Assembly (NCBI RefSeq): GCF_010730355.1
Contig: NZ_AP022576.1
Location: 2,108,001 to 2,172,000, forward strand
Origin: Mycobacterium florentinum
GTDB lineage: Bacteria; Actinomycetota; Actinomycetes; Mycobacteriales; Mycobacteriaceae
Direction: 5' to 3'
Length of the DNA stretch: 64,000 nt
Of this stretch, positions 56,175-64,000 are shown piece after piece. Within the stretch, counting starts at the first letter, position 1, and every line of letters begins with the position of its first letter. A model generated the notes under the pieces. That model ran no database searches and was not told where the DNA came from. It saw only the letters and a list, made by a program, of their open reading frames with translations. Made by a program: the position numbers and the translations under genes.

Positions 56175-56765
56175 ATGCCAAAGCGAAGTGACAGCAAGGA
56201 CCGGATGATCGTGGCGGCCCGCCGGCTGTTTCGCGAGCACGGCTACTTCGGGACCGCGCTGTCCGACGTCGTCGCCCAGAGCTCGGCACCTCGGGGCTCG
56301 CTGTACTTCCACTTTCCCGGCGGCAAGGAAGAACTCGCCACCGAGGTAGCGCTGGCGCACTCCGCCGACGCCATCGCCCATATCAACCGGGCCGCGGGCA
56401 CCACCAGCACCGCCGCCGAGTTGATCGCCGCGTTCCTCGGCCGTCCCCGCGACGAGATCATGGCCAGCGACTACCGCGAGGGCTGCGCCGTCGCCCCCAT
56501 CGTCATCGAATCCACCCCGGCCTCGGCGCAGCTCACCGACACGGCCCGGCGTGGCTTTCAGGATGTCGTCGCCACCTTGGCCGCCCGCCTCGCCGAGAAG
56601 GGCCTTCCCGAAACCCGGGCCCGCCAACTCGCCCTCAACGCCGTCACCGCCATGGAAGGTGCACTCATTCTCAGCCGGGCGCTGCGCAGCCCCGAGCCGT
56701 TCGATGCCGCCATCGCCGAACTCACCGCCAGCGCCGACGCCGCAGCCGGGACACCTGTCCAATGA
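56175..56765 (+). CDS. TetR-family regulator, LmrA/YxaF-like
   Basis: The 196-residue regulator has an N-terminal HTH (DRMIVAARRLFREHGYFGTA, SSAPRGSLYFHFPGGKEELA) and a C-terminal domain carrying the AFLGRPRDEIMASDYREGCA pattern of the LmrA/YxaF group. Three in-frame ATGs exist (56163, 56166, 56175); 56175 gives the usual N-terminus. It is divergent from the CoA-transferase/hydratase pair and coupled by 4 nt to the lipocalin-like gene, so it probably represses both. Confidence 0.85.
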   Translation: MPKRSDSKDRMIVAARRLFREHGYFGTALSDVVAQSSAPRGSLYFHFPGGKEELATEVALAHSADAIAHINRAAGTTSTAAELIAAFLGRPRDEIMASDYREGCAVAPIVIESTPASAQLTDTARRGFQDVVATLAARLAEKGLPETRARQLALNAVTAMEGALILSRALRSPEPFDAAIAELTASADAAAGTPVQ

Positions 56766-57217
56766 CGACAACAACAGCAGATGAATTGCGCGCCAACCTG
56801 ATTGGCGCCTGGGAGCTGCAATCGTACGAAAGCAGCGCGCTGGACGGATCCGACGTGAGCTACCCGTTGGGCGCCGATGCCCGCGGCGTCATCATGTACA
56901 CCCCGGACGGCTACATGTCGGCCCAATTGATGCGCGCCGGCCGAACACCCTTCGACCGCGACGATCCACATCATGCGCACGACAACGAGCTCGCCGCGGC
57001 GGCCGGTGGATATATGAGCTACGCCGGCCCGTTCTCCGTCGTCGACGACGGCCTGATCGCTCATCACGTCGAAGTCAGCTTGCTGCCCAACTGGATCGGT
57101 GGAATCCAATACCGCAAGGCCCGATTGCGAGACTCCTTGCTGGAACTCGGCCCGCCCGAACCGATCGTGCTCAACGGCGTGCCGCGCAACGCCAAGCTGG
57201 TGTGGCGGCGCACCTGA
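56762..57217 (+). CDS. Lipocalin-like domain protein
   Basis: The 151-residue protein contains LIGAWELQSYESSALDGSDV at the start and the GVIMYTPDGYMSAQLM strand near 45-60, the typical lipocalin-like (PF13924-type) pattern found in bacterial and fungal proteins, with AGPFSVVDDGLIAHHVEVSL. It binds small hydrophobic molecules; some members are isomerases. It overlaps the TetR stop by 4 nt and may handle the substrate of the opposite pathway. Confidence 0.8.
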   Translation: MTTTTADELRANLIGAWELQSYESSALDGSDVSYPLGADARGVIMYTPDGYMSAQLMRAGRTPFDRDDPHHAHDNELAAAAGGYMSYAGPFSVVDDGLIAHHVEVSLLPNWIGGIQYRKARLRDSLLELGPPEPIVLNGVPRNAKLVWRRT

Positions 57218-57287
57218 GCGCAGAACTACCGATGGCCTAGGTCCCGGTACTAAAGTCTGGGCAGGATCGCAGACGAAGGAGGCCGAG

Positions 57288-58307
57288 ACGAACCCTCAGG
57301 ATCCGTTCGGACACAATCCTTTTAGCCCGGAGTCCCTGAGCTACGATCCGCTGGGCCGCGCCCCCTACACCCCGCCGCCGGTATTCCTGCCACCACCCCC
57401 GCCGCCGCAGCCCCCGCCCGTCAATACCTTCGCGACGCTGTCGGTGGTGTTCGCGTTCGTGTTCGCCCCTGTCGGAGCGATTCTCGGGCATCTCGGCCTG
57501 GCGCAGATCCGGCGCACCGGCGAGCTCGGACGTGACCGGGCACTCGTCGGGTTGTCCTTGTCGTATGCGTTCATCACCCTCACCGTCATCGCCCTGGCGG
57601 CGTGGGCCACGCTGTCCACCCTGGCCGGCTCGCGGCCGCACCAGAGCGCCGCGCCGGCTATCACGGCCACCCCCGGCACCACCACCGAGGCGCCGCCGCC
57701 ACCCAAGGTCGCGCCGGATGACGTCATCAGGCTGCTACCGAAGCTCGATGCCCTGAAAAGTCTTACCAACGACCAGAACCTGGAGGCCGGCCAAACCTGG
57801 GACCGGCCAAGTAAAAGCGATACGGACGCCACGATCGATCGTCCGCAGTGCTGGGGCGCCGTGATGCCCGGCGCCCCGGAGGCCTACGACCTCAACACCA
57901 TCCTGCGCTATCGCGCGGAGGCGTTCTCCGATACCCAGACCCTGCTGAAGTCGATCCAGATCATCCAGGCGGTGATCGGGTTTCGTGATTCGCCGACCGC
58001 CCAATCACAAGTGACGAAGCTGGTCGACGGCTGGCGCGATTGCGGCGGGGCACCCGTGACGCTGACCGACCGGGGCGGTCCGACGTACACCTTGACGCTC
58101 AGCCCTCCTGCCGACGCCGGCAACGGCATCACCACGATGGATCTGGCACCCAAGGGCCTCAAGGTGCGGTTTGTCCGGGCAGCCGCCGCGAAAGCCAACG
58201 TCGTGGTCGACCTCTACGCCGTCAGCCTCGGCACGACCGATGCCAGCGGCCCCCGGCAAACGGCCGTGAGCATCGCCAACTACATCCTCAACAAGATCCC
58301 CGACTAG
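57288..58307 (+). CDS. Membrane-anchored sensor-domain protein (DUF4190 plus PknH-like sensor)
   Basis: The protein of about 339 residues has a Pro-rich N-terminus (TPPPVFLPPPPPPQPPP), then two transmembrane helices of the DUF4190 type (NTFATLSVVFAFVFAPVGAI and ALVGLSLSYAFITLTVIALA), a Thr/Pro-rich linker and an extracellular domain with PQCWGAVMPGAPEAY and GWRDCGGAPVTLT, like the PknH sensor domain; two cysteines may pair. No ATG, GTG or TTG fits: AAGGAGG at 57276-57282 is followed 5 nt later by ACG at 57288, in frame. Either ACG is the start or a former ATG was mutated. Confidence 0.72.
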   Translation, partial: TNPQDPFGHNPFSPESLSYDPLGRAPYTPPPVFLPPPPPPQPPPVNTFATLSVVFAFVFAPVGAILGHLGLAQIRRTGELGRDRALVGLSLSYAFITLTVIALAAWATLSTLAGSRPHQSAAPAITATPGTTTEAPPPPKVAPDDVIRLLPKLDALKSLTNDQNLEAGQTWDRPSKSDTDATIDRPQCWGAVMPGAPEAYDLNTILRYRAEAFSDTQTLLKSIQIIQAVIGFRDSPTAQSQVTKLVDGWRDCGGAPVTLTDRGGPTYTLTLSPPADAGNGITTMDLAPKGLKVRFVRAAAAKANVVVDLYAVSLGTTDASGPRQTAVSIANYILNKIPD

Positions 58308-58329
58308 GGCATCGAAATGGCCACCGCAG

Positions 58330-58341
58330 TACGGTGGGCAC
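58330..58341 (+). promoter_or_regulatory. Candidate -10 box for a leaderless transcript of the aldo/keto reductase
   Basis: TACGGT (58330-58335) fits TANNNT and ends 6 nt before the ATG at 58342, which lacks a Shine-Dalgarno sequence. It fits the same leaderless geometry as at 863 and 11634. Confidence 0.42.
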
Positions 58342-59313
58342 ATGAAATACCTCGAGGTCGACGGAGTGGGAACAGTCAGCCGGATCGGGCTGGGCACTTG
58401 GCAGTTCGGCTCACGCGAGTGGGGCTACGGGGACGAGTACGCCGCCGGCGCTGCCCGCGACATCGTGCAACGCGCCCGCGCGATGGGGGTGACGCTGTTC
58501 GATACCGCCGAGGTGTACGGGCTGGGCAAGAGCGAGCGGATTCTCGGCGAGGCGCTTGGCGACGAGCGCGCCGAGGTTGCGGTGGCCAGCAAGATCATGC
58601 CCGTCGCGCCGTTCCCCGCGGTGATCAAACAGCGTGAGCGCGCCAGTGCGCGCCGGCTGCAGCTGGACCGCATCCCGCTCTACCAGATCCATCAGGCCAA
58701 CCCGGTGGTCCCCGATTCGGTGATCATGCCGGGCATGCGCGACCTCCTCGATGGCGGCGACATCGGCGCCGCCGGCGTCTCGAACTATTCGCTGGATCGC
58801 TGGCGTAAGGCCGACGCCGCGCTGGGCCGTCCCGTCATCAGCAATCAAGTCCATTTCTCGCTCGCCTTTCCGAAGGCGCTCAAGAAGCTGGTGCCGTTCG
58901 CCGAGAAGGAGAAGCGCGTCGTGATCGCCTACAGCCCGCTGGAGCAGGGGCTGCTCGGCGGCAAGTACAGCGTCGACAACCGTCCCGGCGGAATCCGCGC
59001 GATCAACTCACTATTCGGCACCGAAAACCTGCGCCGTCTCGAGCCGTTGCTGCAGTTGCTGCGCGACGTCGCGAAGGAGGTCGACGCCAAGCCGGCCCAG
59101 GTCGCGCTGGCCTGGCTGATCAGCTATCCAGGCGTGGTCGCGATTCCGGGTGCATCCAGCGTCGAACAACTCGAGTTCAACGTGGCCGCCGGCGACATCG
59201 AGCTGCCCATCGCATCCCGCGACGCGCTCACCGAGGCGGCGCTGGCGTTCCGGCCGGTGTCACCGGTTCGCTTCGTCACCGACCTGGTGCGGGAAAAGCT
59301 AGGGCGTCGCTGA
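58342..59313 (+). CDS. Aldo/keto reductase
   Basis: The 323-residue TIM-barrel NADPH enzyme has the catalytic tetrad in VTLFDTAEVYGLG (Asp and Tyr), VAVASKI (Lys) and IPLYQIHQANP (His), and the NADPH-binding C-terminal part IPGASSVEQLEFN. Length is typical. Its last 15 nt overlap the 3' end of the convergent SDR. Substrate unknown; probably a carbonyl detoxification or metabolic reductase. Confidence 0.87.
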   Translation: MKYLEVDGVGTVSRIGLGTWQFGSREWGYGDEYAAGAARDIVQRARAMGVTLFDTAEVYGLGKSERILGEALGDERAEVAVASKIMPVAPFPAVIKQRERASARRLQLDRIPLYQIHQANPVVPDSVIMPGMRDLLDGGDIGAAGVSNYSLDRWRKADAALGRPVISNQVHFSLAFPKALKKLVPFAEKEKRVVIAYSPLEQGLLGGKYSVDNRPGGIRAINSLFGTENLRRLEPLLQLLRDVAKEVDAKPAQVALAWLISYPGVVAIPGASSVEQLEFNVAAGDIELPIASRDALTEAALAFRPVSPVRFVTDLVREKLGRR

Positions 59314-60081
59314 CGCGGGGGCGAGTGCCGGGGTGCCGGCGGGGGCGCCCCTGGCGATCACGATCGGCATCGAGGTCGATGAGTTGGTGCTCAGGATCGT
59401 GTGCACGATTGCGATCAGGTCCTCGATGGGCATCAGCTTGCCGGGCATGCAGCGATCCGACACCCACACCGGGACCGCCTGCATGGCCAGTTCCATATCC
59501 CACCCGGCGTTCATGCCGGTCGCCGCCTCGCCCTCGCCGCCGGCGCACTCCCCCACGATGAGGTTGGTGAAGCCCACGTCGGGGTGTTCGGCACGCCACG
59601 CGTCGACCAGCCGCTCGAGGGCGGCCTTGCTGACGCCGTAGGCGCCCAGACCCTGCCAGGACGGTCCGTAGGGACCCGCATCCGAGGACAGGTATACGGC
59701 CTTGCCGGCGGACGCGGTCAGGTGCGGTATCGCTGCCGACGTCACCAGCGACGCCCCGATGACATTGGTGTCGAAGATGCGGCGCCAGGTTGCGGCGTCG
59801 GTGTCGACCAGGCGGACCAGCGGGCTGATGGCGGGCGTGAACACCACGTTGTCGATGCCGCCGAGGGCCTGCGCCGCCTCGTCGATCGCCGATCGACATG
59901 AGGCCTCGTCGGTGATGTCGCACTCGACGGCGATCGCGCCCGACCCGGCCTCCTTTGCGGCGGTCTCGAGGCGCTCACGCCTGCGGGCCAGCAGCGCGAC
60001 CTGATCGCCGCGCTGGGCAAGTCCGATTCCGATACAGCGCCCAAGGCCACTCGATGCGCCAACCACCACTGTCCGTGACAT
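59299..60081 (-). CDS. Short-chain dehydrogenase/reductase
   Basis: The 260-residue SDR has the cofactor loop VVVGASSGLGRCIGIGL at 4-20, CDITDE at about 55, Ser in YLSSDAGP and the catalytic Tyr/Lys in AYGVSKAAL near 155. The ATG at 60081 is chosen because AGGAGAGG lies 7 nt upstream, not a longer frame starting at 60180. The C-terminus ends in a Pro/Ala-rich tail (APAGTPALAPASATP). Substrate unknown. Confidence 0.84.
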   Translation of the reverse strand: MSRTVVVGASSGLGRCIGIGLAQRGDQVALLARRRERLETAAKEAGSGAIAVECDITDEASCRSAIDEAAQALGGIDNVVFTPAISPLVRLVDTDAATWRRIFDTNVIGASLVTSAAIPHLTASAGKAVYLSSDAGPYGPSWQGLGAYGVSKAALERLVDAWRAEHPDVGFTNLIVGECAGGEGEAATGMNAGWDMELAMQAVPVWVSDRCMPGKLMPIEDLIAIVHTILSTNSSTSMPIVIARGAPAGTPALAPASATP

Positions 60082-60212
60082 ATTTGCCCTCTCCTGTAAC
60101 GAGCCCGCTGCAGGCACAGCGTATCTAGCAGGGACGGCACATGTACCGCCGGGCACATCTTCGGCCAGGGGCCATGTCAAACATGTTGCGCGCCTTAAGA
60201 AGTGGACAGCGA

Positions 60213-62006
60213 TCAGGCGCGCCGCGAGCGCCGCAGGGATCGCTCCACCGAGAAGCGGGTAACGGCATCGCGACCGCCCGATTTCTGCTGATACATTGCC
60301 GCGTCGGCACGCGCGATGACCGAGGAGACCGGCTCTGCGTGCAAGGCGATGGTCGCGCCGATGCTCAGGGTCGCGTGTATCGCATGTCCTCCCACGTCGA
60401 TGGGTTCGCCGGCTCGGTCGCGAATCTTGTCGGCGGTGGTGGCGACCTCATCGATGCCGTGGACGCCGGGCAGCAGGATCAGGATTTCATCGCCGCCGGT
60501 GCGCCCGACGGTGTCCTCCCGACGGACACTTTCGCGGATCCGGGCCGCCAGCGTGGCAAGCACGACGTCGCCAACGCCGTGTCCCCAGGTGTCGTTGATG
60601 TCTTTGAAGTGGTCGACGTCGCAGAACAAGATGCCGACGTATGTTCCGGCGGGTCGCTGCTCCTGGAGAGCGGCCTCGAGACGCACCATGGTCTCGGCCC
60701 GATTGGCCAGTCCGGTCAGGGTGTCGAAGCGGGCCAAGCGTTCGAGCCGCCGCTCGGTTTCGACCTGGTCATCCGCAAGCCGTAGCGCGGCGATCATGCC
60801 GTCGGTATTGCCTTCGGCGTCGACGTACGGCTTCGCGTGGCCGTCGACCCAGCGGTATCCGGAGTCGACGGACAGGATCCGGAATCGGTGGATGACCGCC
60901 TCGCCGTCGGCGACGCGCTGCAGCGCGGTCTGGACCGCGTCGCGGTCGTCGGGATGAATGCGGTCGCTGAAGCCCGAGTTCAGCCAGTGCTGCGGCGGGC
61001 CACCCAGCGCGGCGACGACCGACGGTGAGACCCACGAAGCCTCACGCCCGTGCAGGTGCACGATGACGTCCACGGCGTTGTCCGCCAGGATCCGATAGCG
61101 CATCTCGGCATCCGCGCGCAGCTTGCTGACCAGCTCCTTATCGATCAGCAGTTGTTGCTCACGCTGACTCAAGTAGAACGTGACCGCTCCGACGACAAGC
61201 GTTCCCACCACGATCGGCAGACTCCACTCCGTGTGCTCGCCGGGCAGGCCGAGGCCGAGGAAGATCGCCCTGGACAGCGCCACGACGATGGGAAAAGCGG
61301 CCAGAATGCCCGCCAATCGGACCAGCGAGCGCCAGTCGGGTCGGCCGAAGAGCCAGGTGAGCGGAAACCGGTCCGGGCGGGCCAGCGCTGCCGCCCCGAC
61401 GAGCAGGAGTAGAGCCACGGCCGTCGAAAGCGCTTGGCCGGTTGACGGCGAGACGCCGACCATGGCCATCGCGTCGAACAGGTAGGCCGCGGCGGTGACG
61501 AGCGGGGCGACCGCGCCGAGGGTCAGACATGCTGGCCAGATCCAGCGGGTTCTGCGATCGACGCGCATCAGCGCCACCGCGGCGGCCACCAGCAGCAGTG
61601 GCGCTGCCGTCTGCGGGCCCGGACGTCCCGGCCACGACGCTTGGCGCACGCGCACCGCGTCGGAAAACCAGAACTGGTCCAGGCCGAACGACCCATCGGT
61701 GGCGTACTCCGCGAGCACCGAGATGGCGAACGCAATCACCGCAACAGCCAGGAGCCGGCCCGTCCACACTCGCCGGCGTGACGGAGATCCCTGCTGCGCC
61801 AGGGCCGCGGCACCCAGCGCGGCCAAGCACAAAGCGGTCCACGGCGTCATCACCGGCCAAGTGGGATAGACCCGCGTCAACAGGTCGACGTCGGCCGTCC
61901 AACCCACCCAGGTTGCCGTGGCTACGACAACGACGACGGTGGCCTCCGCCCGCGCGAACCGCGTCAGCGCCGACTGCGGACGTGCTTTCGTGTCAGGCAC
62001 GGCCAT
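60213..62006 (-). CDS. Membrane-bound PAS-GGDEF diguanylate cyclase-like protein
   Basis: The 597-residue protein has about eight N-terminal transmembrane helices (residues 20-285), a short coiled stretch, a PAS domain (MRYRILADNAVDVIVHLHG to WVDGHAKPYV, about 305-410) and a C-terminal GGDEF domain. The signature reads GGDEI (504-508) instead of GGDEF; metal and GTP residues are kept, and an inhibitory-site RxxD (RRED, 495-498) is in the canonical position. Probably active for c-di-GMP synthesis, with product feedback. ATG at 62006, GGGGGGAA 6 nt upstream. Confidence 0.85.
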   Translation of the reverse strand: MAVPDTKARPQSALTRFARAEATVVVVVATATWVGWTADVDLLTRVYPTWPVMTPWTALCLAALGAAALAQQGSPSRRRVWTGRLLAVAVIAFAISVLAEYATDGSFGLDQFWFSDAVRVRQASWPGRPGPQTAAPLLLVAAAVALMRVDRRTRWIWPACLTLGAVAPLVTAAAYLFDAMAMVGVSPSTGQALSTAVALLLLVGAAALARPDRFPLTWLFGRPDWRSLVRLAGILAAFPIVVALSRAIFLGLGLPGEHTEWSLPIVVGTLVVGAVTFYLSQREQQLLIDKELVSKLRADAEMRYRILADNAVDVIVHLHGREASWVSPSVVAALGGPPQHWLNSGFSDRIHPDDRDAVQTALQRVADGEAVIHRFRILSVDSGYRWVDGHAKPYVDAEGNTDGMIAALRLADDQVETERRLERLARFDTLTGLANRAETMVRLEAALQEQRPAGTYVGILFCDVDHFKDINDTWGHGVGDVVLATLAARIRESVRREDTVGRTGGDEILILLPGVHGIDEVATTADKIRDRAGEPIDVGGHAIHATLSIGATIALHAEPVSSVIARADAAMYQQKSGGRDAVTRFSVERSLRRSRRA

Positions 62007-62136
62007 CAGCAGTTCCCCCCTGACGCGGCAGCGGGGAACCATATTGTCCGGCCGCCACGCCAAAAAGGATATTTTGCGCCGACAAGCCGATCAATGTCAT
62101 CACATCGGCAAGAACACCGGTCGTCGATCGTCGCGC

Positions 62137-64000
62137 CTAGCCGGCCGGAACCACTTGCAGCACCACAGCGGTGTGGGGCTCCACGGTCAGCGCCCCGCCC
62201 CCGGGCACCTCTTCCGCGGGCGTGGTCTCCTGCGGTCCGGTGTACACCACGAGATTCCACGCGGCGCCGAATTCCTTTGGCGGAAGGGTGAATTCGAGTG
62301 GCTCGTAGTGGGCGTTGAAACACAGCAGGAAAGAGTCGTCGAGCACCCGCTGTCCGCGCGCATCGCGGCCGGGAATGCCGTGTCCATTCAGGAATACCGC
62401 GACGGACTTGGCGAAGCTCGCACCCCAGTCCTCGTCGGTCATCTCGTCCCCGTCCGGGGCGAACCAGGCGATGTCGGGCAGGCCGTCCTGGCCACGGCGG
62501 CCCACCGGCTTACCACTGAAGAATCGCCGCCTGCGAAACACCGGGTGGTTGGCGCGCAGCGCCGACACCGTGCGGGTGAACTCCAGCAGGTCGGTGTCGG
62601 CATCGGCCCAATTGATCCAGGTCAGCTCGCTGTCCTGGCAGTAACCGTTGTTGTTGCCTTGCTGAGTGCGGCCGAGCTCGTCACCGTGGCAGATCATCGG
62701 CACACCCTGCGACAGCAGCAGCGTGGTGATGAAGTTGCGCTCCTGGCGGGCGCGCAGTTCGTTGATGCCGGCATCGTCGGTCGGCCCCTCGGTGCCACAG
62801 TTCCACGAGCGGTTGTGGCTCTCGCCGTCGTTGTTGTCCTCGCCGTTGGCCTCGTTGTGCTTCTCGTTGTAGGAGACCAGGTCGCGCAGCGTGAACCCGT
62901 CGTGGGCGATGACAAAGTTGATCGACGCCACGGGCCGGCGCCCAGTGTGTTCGTAGAGGTCGGCCGATCCGGACAGCCGGTAGGCGAACTCGTCGAGGGT
63001 GGCGGGCTCGCCACGCCAGAAATCGCGGACGGTGTCACGGTATTTTCCGTTCCACTCCGTCCACTGCGGCGGGAAGTTGCCCACCTGGTAGCCGCCGGGT
63101 CCGACGTCCCACGGTTCGGCAATCAGCTTGACCTGGCTGACGGTCGGATCCTGTTGCACGAGTTCGAAGAACGTCGACAGCTTGTCGACGTCGTAGAACT
63201 CGCGGGCCAACGTCGAGGCCAAGTCGAACCGGAAGCCGTCGACGTGCATCTCGGTCACCCAGTAGCGCAACGAGTCCATGATCAGCTGCAGCGAATGCGG
63301 ATGACCGACGTTGAGGCTGTTTCCGGTGCCGGTGTAGTCCATGTAGTGCTGCTTGTCGTCGTCGACCAGCCGGTAGTACGCGGGGTTGTCGATACCGCGC
63401 ATCGACAACGTGGGGCCCAGGTGGTTGCCCTCGGCGGTGTGGTTGTAGACGACATCGAGGATCACCTCGATGTCCGCTTCGTGCAGGGCGCGCACCATCG
63501 CCTTGAACTCCTGCACCTGCACCCCTGGAGAGGTGCCGCTGGAGTACTTGAAGTCAGGCGCCAAAAACCCAATTGTGTTGTAGCCCCAGTAATTCGACAG
63601 CCCACGTTCGACCAGGGTGGAGTCGTTGGCGAAGTGGTGCACGGGCATCAGCTCGATCGCGGTGACACCCAGGCTCTTGAGGTGATCGATGATCACCGGA
63701 TGCGCGACGGCTCCGTAGGTGCCGCGTATCTGCTCGGGGATATCGGGATGAGTCTGCGTGAGCCCCTTGACGTGTGCCTCGTAGATGACCGTATCGGCGT
63801 ATTCGTGACTCGGTGGGCGGTCATTGCCCCAGTCGAAGTACGGGTTGATCACCACGGACTTGGGCATGCTCGTCGCGGAATCGTCGTCATTGCGGCTGTC
63901 GGGCTCGCCGAAGTTGTAACTGAACAGGGTCTGGTTCCAGTCGAACGTTCCGTCGATGGCCTTCGAATACGGGTCCAGTAGCAGCTTGTTCGGGTTACAT
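62137..64000 (-). CDS. glgX: Glycogen debranching enzyme (GlgX/TreX), N-terminus beyond the window
   Basis: 621 codons of a GH13 alpha-amylase-superfamily enzyme; the frame continues past the right edge. Motifs: EVILDVVYNHTAEG, the nucleophile Asp in DGFRFDLASTL, the acid Glu in LIAEPWDVGPGGYQ, and NFVIAHDGFTLRDLVSYNEK with the third catalytic Asp. LDPYSKAIDGTFDWNQ near the edge is typical of GlgX/isoamylase type. It hydrolyses alpha-1,6 branches of glycogen. In M. tuberculosis treY/treZ follow treX; here a GGDEF gene follows instead. Confidence 0.92.
   Translation of the reverse strand, partial: CNPNKLLLDPYSKAIDGTFDWNQTLFSYNFGEPDSRNDDDSATSMPKSVVINPYFDWGNDRPPSHEYADTVIYEAHVKGLTQTHPDIPEQIRGTYGAVAHPVIIDHLKSLGVTAIELMPVHHFANDSTLVERGLSNYWGYNTIGFLAPDFKYSSGTSPGVQVQEFKAMVRALHEADIEVILDVVYNHTAEGNHLGPTLSMRGIDNPAYYRLVDDDKQHYMDYTGTGNSLNVGHPHSLQLIMDSLRYWVTEMHVDGFRFDLASTLAREFYDVDKLSTFFELVQQDPTVSQVKLIAEPWDVGPGGYQVGNFPPQWTEWNGKYRDTVRDFWRGEPATLDEFAYRLSGSADLYEHTGRRPVASINFVIAHDGFTLRDLVSYNEKHNEANGEDNNDGESHNRSWNCGTEGPTDDAGINELRARQERNFITTLLLSQGVPMICHGDELGRTQQGNNNGYCQDSELTWINWADADTDLLEFTRTVSALRANHPVFRRRRFFSGKPVGRRGQDGLPDIAWFAPDGDEMTDEDWGASFAKSVAVFLNGHGIPGRDARGQRVLDDSFLLCFNAHYEPLEFTLPPKEFGAAWNLVVYTGPQETTPAEEVPGGGALTVEPHTAVVLQVVPAG

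Noticed and set aside
61918..63981. 687-codon plus-strand open frame at the right end
   Set aside because: It runs antisense to the GGDEF start and the glgX coding region, both with clear catalytic motifs; the translation has no recognisable domain.

Overview
The window is high-GC actinobacterial DNA, very probably from a nontuberculous Mycobacterium. Many genes start with GTG or TTG, stop/start overlaps of 1 or 4 nt are common, and several starts look leaderless. The gene order from 11.6 to 40.6 kb matches what I remember of M. tuberculosis H37Rv from Rv3143 through nuoA-N to Rv3162c, moxR3, Rv3167c, Rv3168, Rv3169, aofH and hpx. I ran no alignment, so ortholog names come from recognition of sequence and order. 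I see no tRNA, rRNA, insertion sequence, phage gene or CRISPR array.

0-12 kb: a truncated sensor histidine kinase, two quinone/acrylyl-CoA reductase-like MDR proteins, then one tightly packed catabolic operon. It holds a homogentisate-dioxygenase-like cupin, an alpha/beta hydrolase, a class III CoA-transferase, an HMG-CoA-lyase-like enzyme, a TetR regulator, an acyl-CoA dehydrogenase, an APH-type kinase and a DUF6285 protein, followed by a SnoaL-like and a YceI protein. The dehydrogenase/kinase/DUF6285 trio has the composition of the LvaC/LvaA/LvaB machinery that phosphorylates 4-hydroxyacyl-CoAs.

12-28 kb: the complete 14-gene nuo operon (proton-pumping NADH dehydrogenase I), preceded by an Rv3143-like receiver protein. 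The PPE genes that flank nuo in M. tuberculosis are absent; a GMC oxidoreductase overlaps the 3' end of nuoN convergently. 29-34 kb: a MoxR/DUF58/DUF4129 membrane-associated operon. 34-42 kb: TetR and SDR genes divergent from an Rv3168-like kinase and an Rv3169-like protein, a deletion-fused monooxygenase/MFS pseudogene, two flavin amine oxidases and an Hpx-like hydrolase.

42-54 kb: an XRE regulator facing a membrane protein/TetR pair across two palindromic operators, a secreted haem-binding-like protein with a clear terminator, topoisomerase IB, a STAS-HATPase fusion and small stress-type proteins. In the middle lies a compact glycosyltransferase / acyl-CoA-dehydrogenase-like / PIG-L deacetylase / SAM-methyltransferase cassette whose combination recalls Nod-factor chemistry. 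54-64 kb: a CoA-transferase/enoyl-CoA hydratase pair divergent from a TetR/lipocalin-like pair, a sensor-domain membrane protein with no canonical start codon, an aldo/keto reductase, an SDR, a PAS-GGDEF protein and the 3' part of glgX.

The best candidates for undescribed biology are the kinase-dependent acyl-CoA operon (3.0-11.6 kb) and the Nod-like cassette (48.9-52.0 kb).
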